A stretch of 41,924 bases of DNA from Bdellovibrio sp. (GTDB taxonomy: Bacteria > Bdellovibrionota > Bacteriovoracia > Bacteriovoracales > Bacteriovoracaceae). The position numbers and the translations under genes are program-made. Position 1 is the stretch's first letter; every line of letters starts with the position of its first letter. The DNA lies in NCBI GenBank assembly GCA_020720455.1, contig DYOQ01000022.1:1-41924 (forward strand), in the 5' to 3' direction. Positions 8,338 to 15,732 of this stretch are shown in pieces. Below the pieces are notes generated by a model. That model did not search any database, had not been told where the DNA came from, and saw only the letters and a program-made list of their open reading frames with translations.

Positions 8338-8383
8338 TTCGTGTCGATAAATAGCCTAGAGGTGGACAATGTTTATCGACGAA
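8338..8383 (+). promoter_or_regulatory. Hairpin enclosing a ribosome binding site and start codon
   Basis: GTCGATAAA (8343-8351) is a perfect inverted repeat of TTTATCGAC (8372-8380). Beyond a two-base bulge the pairing continues with TTC (8338-8340) and GAA (8381-8383), for 12 pairs in all. The 20-base loop contains the ribosome binding site AGAGGTGG and the ATG (8369-8371) of the next gene. Such a fold would keep initiation in a closed loop and could limit or regulate translation of that gene relative to the protease gene before it. Confidence 0.6.
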
Positions 8384-8842
8384 CCTAGTTCAAAATATAT
8401 ATTCTTCTTAAATCTTGAAGAGAAACTTCCAAAATATTTTTTTGAGTTATCTGCTAAATTTTCTTCTAGAAATGTATCGCTGGTTCCAATAAGTATAAAA
8501 GAGTTACAGCGAATTCCAACAGCTCCAAACGTATCTGTTTTAACCGTCACTCGTAGTTTTAGTTCGTTGCAAACATTCCAGTCAATAAGGCGTGTTTTTT
8601 TAGATGTAGCTATTCAGAATAAAAAATATCTTTTTTTCCATCTGACATCATTTAGCGTTAACGATTTAGATTTTGCGAATGCTAGAAGGTGGGGTTATTA
8701 TTATAACTATAAACTACCTGTGAATATGGATAATTTAGCAAGCGATTTATCAGATATATTGTGTGTACGCTGGGATAAAACTAATAAGTGGCCAGGTGGA
8801 ACAAGAGTTCCGCTTGATAAAACTGTCACCTCTGGTGTTTAG
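8369..8842 (+). CDS. Hypothetical protein (157 aa), third gene of the sigma-54 unit
   Basis: A 157-residue cytoplasmic-looking protein with no signal peptide and no recognised motif. The first half is rich in aromatic and basic residues (KYIFFLNLEEKL, KYLFFHL), and the second half contains RRWGYYYNYKLP and an Asp/Leu segment. The hydrophobic pattern in residues 35-100 (VSLVPISI, VSVLTVTR, YLFFHLTSF) suggests an alternating beta-alpha fold, and the start is reminiscent of a small receiver-like or signalling domain, but no defining residues are present. The ribosome binding site AGAGGTGG lies inside a hairpin loop. It belongs to the same run of genes as the metalloprotease and may share its regulation. 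Confidence 0.65.
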   Translation: MFIDEPSSKYIFFLNLEEKLPKYFFELSAKFSSRNVSLVPISIKELQRIPTAPNVSVLTVTRSFSSLQTFQSIRRVFLDVAIQNKKYLFFHLTSFSVNDLDFANARRWGYYYNYKLPVNMDNLASDLSDILCVRWDKTNKWPGGTRVPLDKTVTSGV

Positions 8843-8865
8843 ACTGTTTTGCAGCTGAGGGTTAA

Positions 8866-9297
8866 ATGAGTAGTGAAGATGTCCAAAGAAAATATGCGGT
8901 GTTAGTCCAAATTAAGCTGGATGCAACTAGATTATTTGATAGGATTTCTAAGCGTAGATCAGAATATGTATCCATCTTTGCGGTTAAAAGAACACGTGAT
9001 CATTTTAAACAGATCTTTGCAAATAGGTATAGTAGTGTTGGTATATCAGAGCTAAAAGATTGCTCAGATAAAACAATTTCTGCAATTGATGCTTTTTATA
9101 ATAAAGTTGATGATCTGTGGTGGTATTTGCAACATACTGAGGATATGCCTGGTACAGTTGAAGATAGACTAATTAGAGAAATTAAAAATATCGGTCGCTT
9201 TTACGATGAGTTATTGTTATATCTGGATCAAGAATTAAAAGGAAATGATGATGAGAGCGAGATTCCACCGCTTGAGGGGATTATTAAAGAGAGTTAG
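8866..9297 (+). CDS. Hypothetical helical cytoplasmic protein (143 aa)
   Basis: A 143-residue protein with no signal peptide. It is rich in charged residues and Leu/Ile at helix spacing throughout, so it is probably all alpha-helical. A double Trp (DDLWWYLQHTED) sits near residue 85. The C-terminal 25 residues are acidic (DDESEIPPLEG) and look flexible. I do not recognise a family. The ribosome binding site GAGGG precedes the ATG. Its last 50 bases overlap the start of the methyltransferase gene in another frame, so the two are translationally coupled. Confidence 0.65.
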   Translation: MSSEDVQRKYAVLVQIKLDATRLFDRISKRRSEYVSIFAVKRTRDHFKQIFANRYSSVGISELKDCSDKTISAIDAFYNKVDDLWWYLQHTEDMPGTVEDRLIREIKNIGRFYDELLLYLDQELKGNDDESEIPPLEGIIKES

Positions 9298-9994
9298 AAA
9301 TTGGTGGAGTATTGTCCTAGTGTTTAGCGTTTTAATTTTTGCTCCGCTAATCCATGCTAAGCATAATATATCATCAAGTCGGTATGAACTTTTATCTGGG
9401 TCAAAACGGAATTCGCCAGATTCAAAAAAATTTTGGGATGGGCAATATAATTCTGAAAAATATATCTACGGCAAAGCTCCTGCAAAGTTTCTGGCTCAAA
9501 ATTATGATTTTATTCCTGGCCAAAGTAATGTTTTAGACGTTGGAATGGGTGAGGGTAGAAATGCAGTTTTTTTAGCAAGAAAAGGATATTTGGTAACAGG
9601 CGTTGATATTAGTTCAGTAGCAATTAGAAAAGCTGGTGTTTTAGCAAGAGAGTTTGGAGTTAGAATTAATACGGTGACAGCGTCAATTGATGATTATAAG
9701 GCCCATCCAGAGTCACTAGATGCAATAATCTGTTTTTATTATGTTGATCGAAGTATTAATAAGAAATTGATTTCATGGTTAAAACCTGGTGGGATATTAA
9801 TATATGAAGCCAATACAGATCTTCAGATGAATGTCAGAGATAACATTCAACAGAGTAAAAAATATCTGTTGCGTCCAGAGGAGTTGCTAAAAATGTTCCC
9901 AGGTCTTCAAATTTTAAAATATGAAGAACCACTGCATAAGAAGGATTTTACAGCGAGTATTATCTTACGAAAACCTAAAAAAAATAAAGTTTAA
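9248..9994 (+). CDS. Probable exported class I SAM-dependent methyltransferase
   Basis: About 248 residues. The catalytic part is a class I methyltransferase: a family lead-in FWDGQYNSEKYIYG at about residues 63-76, SAM-binding motif I LDVGMGEGRN at about 97-106, and acidic motif II GVDIS near 120. The style resembles TehB/thiol-type methyltransferases, and the substrate is unknown. Unusually, a very basic start (RARFHRLRGLLKRVR) is followed by a hydrophobic stretch (IVLVFSVLIFAPLI) and an Ala-x-Ala-like site, IHAK, as in a signal peptide or anchor. Three ATGs stand in a row at 9245-9253. AAAAGG at 9237-9242 best fits the second or third. It overlaps the previous gene by about 50 bases. Confidence 0.85.
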   Translation: MMRARFHRLRGLLKRVRNWWSIVLVFSVLIFAPLIHAKHNISSSRYELLSGSKRNSPDSKKFWDGQYNSEKYIYGKAPAKFLAQNYDFIPGQSNVLDVGMGEGRNAVFLARKGYLVTGVDISSVAIRKAGVLAREFGVRINTVTASIDDYKAHPESLDAIICFYYVDRSINKKLISWLKPGGILIYEANTDLQMNVRDNIQQSKKYLLRPEELLKMFPGLQILKYEEPLHKKDFTASIILRKPKKNKV

Positions 9995-9996
9995 AA

Positions 9997-10923
9997 ATGA
10001 AAATCAGTAATAGCTTATTTTATAGAAACGTGACGGCCTTAGATTTTGCTTATGTGGTTGCAGATTTAAGAGTGATTGGAAATTCACTCTATGTCGATGT
10101 GGAGTTTGCTGGAGATGAAGATGCCGATGGCGTTTTGTACGATTTTTCAAGCGCAAAACATCATGTAAAAAAACTAATTGATAAGCATATTGATCATAAG
10201 TTTATTGTTCCAGATAAGATGGTGACAAAATTAGAAAACGAAATGATAGAAGTTTTTGTTGGTGGTGTTTATTATAAGGCCCCTCGCGAAGCGTTCTGTT
10301 TGATTGATACTAGCATGAAACTGTCAATTTCTTATGATGATATTGAAAAACACGCGACAGAAATTATTTCAAAAGAGTTACCACTAAATGTTAAGAGTAT
10401 AAAGATACACCTTAGAGAAGAAGAAGGCAGCGGCCCCTTCTTTTGCTACACTCATGGGCTAAAAAACCATTATGGCAATTGTCAAAGGTTGCTTCATGGC
10501 CATCGTAATCAATTTGAGATATGGACTTCTGGGATTAGAAGAAGTGATCTGGAACATAGATTTGTTAAAAGTTTTTTTGGGGGAGATGTTCATTTTGTTT
10601 TCTGGGATAACGTTGTAAACAAAAAAGAAATTAGCTCTCTTTGTGATAATGAAATTCCAATAGGGAGAGTTTCTATCGGCGGAAAAACAGTACTGACTTA
10701 TATAAGTTCACAAGGTACATTTCATTTGAAAATACCGACATCACAATGTTATTTTGTAAAAACTGAAACGACAATCGAAAATTTATCTAGATCTTTCGTA
10801 GATCACTGTGTGAAAGAGTTTAAGCTTATTGGTGATCTTTCAAGTGGTGATATTGAGGTTAGAGCGTACGAAGGTATTGGAAAAGGTTCTTGTGCAATTT
10901 GGTCGGGTAAGTGCAAATATTGA
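9997..10923 (+). CDS. Two-part 6-pyruvoyl-tetrahydropterin synthase / QueD-like protein
   Basis: A 308-residue member of the T-fold pterin enzyme family. These enzymes act on dihydroneopterin triphosphate, for example to make 6-carboxytetrahydropterin for queuosine. The protein is about twice the size of QueD. The N-terminal half has the strand and helix pattern with YDFSSAKHHVKK and the family motif IDHKFIVP (about 65-72). The C-terminal half carries the zinc and catalytic residues: His153 in THGLKNH, Cys162 as nucleophile candidate and His167/His169 in the HGH motif. Larger homologues of this kind exist as poorly characterised PTPS proteins. Its start follows the methyltransferase stop by two bases, without a strong ribosome binding site, so coupled translation is likely. 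It closes the sigma-54 unit. Confidence 0.82.
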   Translation: MKISNSLFYRNVTALDFAYVVADLRVIGNSLYVDVEFAGDEDADGVLYDFSSAKHHVKKLIDKHIDHKFIVPDKMVTKLENEMIEVFVGGVYYKAPREAFCLIDTSMKLSISYDDIEKHATEIISKELPLNVKSIKIHLREEEGSGPFFCYTHGLKNHYGNCQRLLHGHRNQFEIWTSGIRRSDLEHRFVKSFFGGDVHFVFWDNVVNKKEISSLCDNEIPIGRVSIGGKTVLTYISSQGTFHLKIPTSQCYFVKTETTIENLSRSFVDHCVKEFKLIGDLSSGDIEVRAYEGIGKGSCAIWSGKCKY

Positions 10924-10943
10924 CAAGTTAATTCATGCCTAGG

Positions 10944-10977
10944 TTGTTATCATTTTTAAAAATCATATAATGTTAAT
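10944..10977 (+). promoter_or_regulatory. Promoter with no leader before the gene at 10978
   Basis: A perfect -10 box TATAAT lies at 10966-10971, with TTGTTA (10944-10949) as a partial -35 at 16-base spacing. Transcription would start about seven bases after the -10, at or next to the A of the ATG at 10978. No Shine-Dalgarno-like sequence is present in the 25 bases before the ATG. Together these suggest a leaderless mRNA. A further TTGACA at 10920-10925 could serve a second, upstream promoter. Confidence 0.5.
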
Positions 10978-11712
10978 ATGGATGAAGTTAAGGATAAGTG
11001 GCTTTTGAGTTGCGTGCTAGTAATTTTACTGGGCCTCTCTTTCGTCTTAAAGGCGAGTACAAAAGACGAGCTAGATCCTAGGGTGGGCCTCAAAGATGAG
11101 GATGGAATTTTTTCAGGTAGAGTTTCAAAGATAAATGAGAGCGCATCGCTTCTGCGAGTTAAGGTTGAGTTTGAAAATTTTAAATATTTGAACAAGAATG
11201 ATCGCGTAGATTTTTGGACAGATACATCACCAGCTTTTAAATGTCGTGGCCTAGTAGTTGGTAAAAGTCCTGAGTACTTGTTAATGAAAGTTCCTGATTA
11301 TGTTCACTGTAAGAAATTTGTTCAGATGAGTTACGGAAGCTATCTGAAATTCTTTAGTCAAGATTTCCTTGATAATATTAAAAAGGGTAAATCGTTAGTT
11401 GGAGTATTGCTGAAAAAACAGATGGCACTTTCAAGCAAGGAGAGAAGATATAAGCAAGATCTGGATAAGTACATTGAGAGGGTTGGAGGATTAAGTCAAC
11501 GCTACCAGATATTAAGAGATAAGTTAGAGCAAGAGTGGAAAGATGAATTATCAAAAGTTGAACAAGATAAGACTGAGTTGTTGGTTGAGTATAATGAAGT
11601 TAGAAAAAAGCTAGATGATGTTAATCACAAGCTTGAACAGTATAAGGTTGCTGATGATAATTTAGAGATGGATCGGTGGTCGCTTGATCCTAAGTTGTAT
11701 TTTAAAAAATAA
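10978..11712 (+). CDS. Membrane-anchored coiled-coil protein of unknown function
   Basis: A 244-residue protein. A short charged start is followed by one hydrophobic helix (about residues 9-24, LLSCVLVILLGLSFVL), which should anchor it in the inner membrane with the rest in the periplasm. Residues 40-130 form a compact domain with two cysteines (FKCRG and VHCKK), possibly beta-rich. Residues 145-225 are a long Lys/Glu/Leu-rich coiled coil. It ends WSLDPKLYFKK. I do not recognise the family. The flagellar or cell-division style of membrane anchor plus coiled coil suggests a structural role, but that is only a guess. The missing ribosome binding site and the adjacent TATAAT make a leaderless transcript likely. 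Confidence 0.7.
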   Translation: MDEVKDKWLLSCVLVILLGLSFVLKASTKDELDPRVGLKDEDGIFSGRVSKINESASLLRVKVEFENFKYLNKNDRVDFWTDTSPAFKCRGLVVGKSPEYLLMKVPDYVHCKKFVQMSYGSYLKFFSQDFLDNIKKGKSLVGVLLKKQMALSSKERRYKQDLDKYIERVGGLSQRYQILRDKLEQEWKDELSKVEQDKTELLVEYNEVRKKLDDVNHKLEQYKVADDNLEMDRWSLDPKLYFKK

Positions 11713-11745
11713 TTATGGTTAAGAGTTAAGAGCGAAGGGTTACAG

Positions 11746-12780
11746 ATGACAGCGTATTTTGCAAGAAGATTGTTACTGATTGTTCCTACTTTTATTGGAA
11801 TAACACTAATGGTGTTTACAATTACCAGAATGGTTCCAGGAGGGCCACTTGAGCGGATGATGTCGAAAATGCAACAAATGGATCAAAGTTCAAATGTTGG
11901 AAAATCTACTAATAATAATTCAAACAAATCCTCCGCCCTATCAGAAGATCAGCAGGAGCAGTTGAAAATTTATTATGGGCTTGATAGGCCAATTTATATC
12001 TCATATTTTATCTGGCTTAAAAAAGTTGTTACATTTGATCTTGGAACTTCTACTAGATACAACGAGCCAGTTTGGGAGATTATTAAGAGCAAGTTTCACG
12101 TTTCGTTAACGTATGGACTTCTTGTCCTTGTGATCTCATACCTTGTTTCAATTCCTATGGGGATATATAAAGCATTAAAGCATTCAAGTATTTTTGATAA
12201 TATCTCTTCGGCATTTATTTTTATTGGTTATTCAATTCCTAACTACGTTATAGGGATCGGGTTAATTGTTATATTCGCGGCAAACTTGGATCTCTTTCCA
12301 ATGGGTGGGTTTGCTAGCGAAAATTTCAGTGATCTTACGATGTTTGAAAAGTTTGCGGATATCGTATGGCATGCATTTTTGCCGGTAACCTCATATCTTG
12401 CTGCCTCTTTTGCAGGTATGACTTTTTTAATGAAAAACACCATGATGGATAATTTATCTGCTGATTATGTTAGGACAGCTATGGCAAAAGGTTTGTCATT
12501 TAGAAAAGCAGTGGTGGGCCATGCATTAAGAAATAGTTTGATTCCGATTGCAACTTCATTTGGGAATAGCATCTCTGTTTTAGTTATGGGCTCATTCCTA
12601 GTTGAAACTGTTTTTAATATCGATGGTTTTGGTTTACTTGGGTATGAGTCAGTAGTGGAAAGAGATTATCCAGTGGTACTTGGTGTGCTAGTGATCAGCT
12701 CACTTCTTTTTTTAATTGGAAATATTCTTTCAGATATTTGTGTAGCACTTGTCGACCCTCGGGTCCAATTTTCCGAGTAG
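11746..12780 (+). CDS. yejB: Peptide ABC transporter permease, YejB type
   Basis: A 344-residue inner-membrane permease of an oligopeptide importer. It resembles YejB from start to end: an N-terminal helix with RRLLLIVPTF and the family motif MVPGGPLE (about 29-36), then about five further membrane segments, the EAA loop near AKGLSFRKAVVGHALRN, and the C-terminal signature GFGLLGYE...RDYPVVLG and LVDPRV. Between residues 46 and 64 is an Asn/Ser-rich insertion at the place where YejB also carries a loop. It begins a five-gene transporter operon (B, E, binding protein, two ATPases). GAAGGG is the ribosome binding site. In enterobacteria the Yej system imports peptides and microcin C. Confidence 0.93.
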   Translation: MTAYFARRLLLIVPTFIGITLMVFTITRMVPGGPLERMMSKMQQMDQSSNVGKSTNNNSNKSSALSEDQQEQLKIYYGLDRPIYISYFIWLKKVVTFDLGTSTRYNEPVWEIIKSKFHVSLTYGLLVLVISYLVSIPMGIYKALKHSSIFDNISSAFIFIGYSIPNYVIGIGLIVIFAANLDLFPMGGFASENFSDLTMFEKFADIVWHAFLPVTSYLAASFAGMTFLMKNTMMDNLSADYVRTAMAKGLSFRKAVVGHALRNSLIPIATSFGNSISVLVMGSFLVETVFNIDGFGLLGYESVVERDYPVVLGVLVISSLLFLIGNILSDICVALVDPRVQFSE

Positions 12781-12788
12781 GTTTATCA

Positions 12789-13841
12789 ATGATTAAATTT
12801 AAAATTAATCCACTAACGCAAAAAAAAATAAAACGGTTTAGAACTATTAAGAGGGGTTATTATTCTTTCTTACTTTTATCTTTAATATTAGGATTAAGTT
12901 TGTTTGGTGAACTCATGGTAAATAGTCGCGCCTTGATTGTTAGTTATAATGGTAAGCTCTATTTTCCAACATACGGTGCAATTATTACTGGTAAGACTTT
13001 TGGGCTTGAATACGGTTATGAGACAAATTATCGTGAGTTAAGAGATAAGTTTAAATCAAGTAGTAGTAGTGACTGGTTAGTTATGCCAATTGTCCCTTGG
13101 AATCCGTATGAGAATGATTTAAAAGAAGGGGCGTTTCCGCCGCTTCCACCTGATTCTTCAGTGGGACATTTCTTGGGGACCGATACAACTGGTAGAGATA
13201 TTTTAGCGAGATTATTCTATGGTTTTAGAATAGCGATTCTATTTTCTTTTTTGTTGGTCGCAGTCAATTATTCAGTTGGAATATCAATAGGCTCAGCAAT
13301 GGGATACATTGGTGGAAAGTTTGATCTGTTTTTTCAACGGCTAATCGAGATTTGGTCCAATGTTCCTTTTTTGTACATAATAATTATTATCTCTTCAATA
13401 ATTACTCCTAGCTTTTTTTCTTTGATTTTTATCATGTTAATGTTTGGTTGGATGTTTATGACATGGCAACTTAGAACATCAACCTATAAAGAAAAAGCAA
13501 GAGAGTATGTTTTAGCAGCTAAAAGCCTTGGTGCTAGCGATGCTAGAATAATTTTTAAACATATAATTCCAAATACAATATCGGTGATTGTAACGTTTGT
13601 ACCTTTCTCTGTAGCTTCAGGTATTGCAGCTCTTACCTCGTTAGACTATTTGGGCTTTGGCCTTCCTGCACCGACACCAAGTTGGGGAGAGTTATTAAAG
13701 CAAGGGACTGCTAACTTAAATGCACCGTGGATTGTTTCTTCTGTTGTTGTGTCGATGATACTAGTTTTAATGATGATTACGTTTATAGGAGAAGCTGTAA
13801 GAGAGGCATTTGATCCTAAAAAATATACTACATATGAATAG
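12789..13841 (+). CDS. yejE: Peptide ABC transporter permease, YejE type
   Basis: A 350-residue second permease of the same importer. The N-terminus (RTIKRGYYSFLLL...GLSLFGELM), the periplasmic segment with PPLPPDSSVGHFLGTD and DTTGRDILAR, and the C-terminal LDYLGFGLP...GELLKQG and GEAVREAFDPKK all follow YejE. The cytoplasmic EAA loop that docks the ATPase is visible at AAKSLGASDARIIFKHIIPN. A GTG at 12738 would overlap yejB by 43 bases, but AGG at 12779-12781 is seven bases from the ATG at 12789, which also gives the family-like N-terminus. The ribosome binding site overlaps the yejB stop, indicating coupled translation. Confidence 0.93.
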   Translation: MIKFKINPLTQKKIKRFRTIKRGYYSFLLLSLILGLSLFGELMVNSRALIVSYNGKLYFPTYGAIITGKTFGLEYGYETNYRELRDKFKSSSSSDWLVMPIVPWNPYENDLKEGAFPPLPPDSSVGHFLGTDTTGRDILARLFYGFRIAILFSFLLVAVNYSVGISIGSAMGYIGGKFDLFFQRLIEIWSNVPFLYIIIIISSIITPSFFSLIFIMLMFGWMFMTWQLRTSTYKEKAREYVLAAKSLGASDARIIFKHIIPNTISVIVTFVPFSVASGIAALTSLDYLGFGLPAPTPSWGELLKQGTANLNAPWIVSSVVVSMILVLMMITFIGEAVREAFDPKKYTTYE

Positions 13842-13853
13842 TTGGAGAGTGTT

Positions 13854-15728
13854 ATGAGATTAATGTTATTTCTGTGTTTTTTGTTATTAGTTGGTGGGTG
13901 TTCTAAAGAAGTAGTTAAGAGTGATCTGGATAAAAAGATTGCGGCATATGTGAGTGTGCCGATTCCCATTGGTGATGTGAAAGATTTGGATGGTTTAAAA
14001 TGGGAGACTAATAATAACGATCCTGTGTTTTCCGATTCTGCTGCCAAAAAAGGAGGAAAAATAAATATTAATATGAGTTCATTTCCTCTTACTCTTAGGT
14101 ATGTCGGCCCAGATTCTAATGATGGGTTTAGATCATATATCGATGGTAATAAAATGGGGCTTCTGGGAATTCAGCCTGTAACCAATAATTTTATTCCAGC
14201 ATTAGCGACAGCGTGGGCGCTTGGAAAAAATTTTAATTCGGTATTTTTTAAGTTAGATAAAGACGCCAAATGGTCTGATGGAAAGCCTATTACCGCTGAT
14301 GACTATGTTTTTGCATTGGAGTTTATGTTGTCAAAACATATTATCGCTCCTTGGTATAATAACTATGCAGAAGAGTTTTTTGAAAAAGTTGTTAAGTATG
14401 ATGATTTTACGATAGGAATTTTTACTAAGAAGAAACATTCTAAATATGAAATGTTGCTTAACTACGGTGCTGGTTATGTACCAGAACCGAAACATTTTTT
14501 CTTGCCAGGGTTAGATAAAGATTGGGTTGTAAACTATCAGTGGAAAGTTGCACCAAATACAGGAGCATATAATATCTCAGAAGTTAAAAAGGGGAAGAGT
14601 GTACAGTTTAAGAGAAATGATAATTGGTGGGCAAAAGAGAAGCTTTACTATAAAAATAGATTCAATGTGGATGTTGTTGAGATTAAAGTTGAAAGAGATG
14701 ATTCTGTAGCTTGGCAAAAATTTTTAAAGGGTGAACTAGATCTCTTCTACTTAAATATCCCTGAGTACTGGCATGTTAAATCAGACATTAAGAGCGTTGA
14801 ACCTTTTGCTAAAGGTTACATCAATAAGCTTTGGTTTTATACCAATGCTCCTCAACCAAACTATGGAATTTTTCTTAATCTTGATTATGAACTATTTAAA
14901 GATATAAACGTTAGGAAAGCATTCGGACACGCGATGAATGTTGATAAAGTGATAAAGACAGTTTTGCGAGGGGATTATGATAGGCAGTATACGAGTCAAG
15001 ATGGTAGAAATGAGTATACAAATTTAAAAATTATCCCTAGAGAGTTCTCGCTTGCAAAAGTTGATGAGTACATGAAGCTTGCTGGATGGGATAAGCGCGG
15101 AGATGATGGAATAAGAGTTAAAGATGGCAAGAGAATGGAAGTTGTTATGACATCTGGATATGCACACCATCAGGATAGAATGGTAATTATTATGGAAGAG
15201 GCCAAAAAAGCTGGGATTGAGATTAAGCTTAACTTGATGGATGGATCAACCGCATTCAAGTCAATGTTAGAAAAACAGCATCAAATTGCTTGGACAGCGT
15301 GGACTGGCGGAATTCTTCCAGACTATTGGCAGTTTTATCATTCAGATAATGCTCATAAAAAACAAAATAATAATTTCACCAATACTGATGATAAGGAGAT
15401 GGATAAGTTAATAGATGATATGCGTAACGAGTTTGACGATAAGAAAAAACAGGAGTTAAGTAGAAAAATTTTGCAAAGAGAGTTTGACCTAGCTGTCTAC
15501 GTTCCAACTTTTTCTGTTCCCTTTTCAAGAAAGGGCCACTGGCGTTGGATTCAACTACCTAAAGAGCGTGGAGTAAATGATAAGGATGGGCCGATCTTAG
15601 ACCCGTTCGTAATGGGAAGGTTTTGGATTGATGAAAATGTAAAAGCTGAAACGTTGCAGGGAATGAAAGATGGCAAGAACTTTCCACCAGTAGAGATAAT
15701 AGATACAACTTATAAAAGGAAAAACTAG
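13854..15728 (+). CDS. yejA: Periplasmic peptide-binding lipoprotein of the Yej-type importer
   Basis: A family-5 extracellular solute-binding protein of 624 residues, close to the length of YejA. The signal peptide ends in a clear lipobox (LVGG-Cys, Cys16), so it is lipid-anchored rather than free in the periplasm as in E. coli. Family features include the segment KWSDGKPITADDYVFALEFM near residue 145, YNISEVKKGKSVQFKRND, and FLNLDYELFKDINVRKAFGHAMN. The TTG at 13842 is in frame, but GGAG (13844-13847) is spaced for the ATG at 13854. The gene sits between permease and ATPase genes in one operon. It should capture oligopeptides and hand them to YejB/YejE. Confidence 0.92.
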   Translation: MRLMLFLCFLLLVGGCSKEVVKSDLDKKIAAYVSVPIPIGDVKDLDGLKWETNNNDPVFSDSAAKKGGKININMSSFPLTLRYVGPDSNDGFRSYIDGNKMGLLGIQPVTNNFIPALATAWALGKNFNSVFFKLDKDAKWSDGKPITADDYVFALEFMLSKHIIAPWYNNYAEEFFEKVVKYDDFTIGIFTKKKHSKYEMLLNYGAGYVPEPKHFFLPGLDKDWVVNYQWKVAPNTGAYNISEVKKGKSVQFKRNDNWWAKEKLYYKNRFNVDVVEIKVERDDSVAWQKFLKGELDLFYLNIPEYWHVKSDIKSVEPFAKGYINKLWFYTNAPQPNYGIFLNLDYELFKDINVRKAFGHAMNVDKVIKTVLRGDYDRQYTSQDGRNEYTNLKIIPREFSLAKVDEYMKLAGWDKRGDDGIRVKDGKRMEVVMTSGYAHHQDRMVIIMEEAKKAGIEIKLNLMDGSTAFKSMLEKQHQIAWTAWTGGILPDYWQFYHSDNAHKKQNNNFTNTDDKEMDKLIDDMRNEFDDKKKQELSRKILQREFDLAVYVPTFSVPFSRKGHWRWIQLPKERGVNDKDGPILDPFVMGRFWIDENVKAETLQGMKDGKNFPPVEIIDTTYKRKN

Positions 15729-15732
15729 TTTT

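Noticed and set aside
13646-14047. Minus-strand open frame of 133 codons
   Set aside because: Lies across yejE and yejA, which have clear family matches; low-complexity shadow translation.
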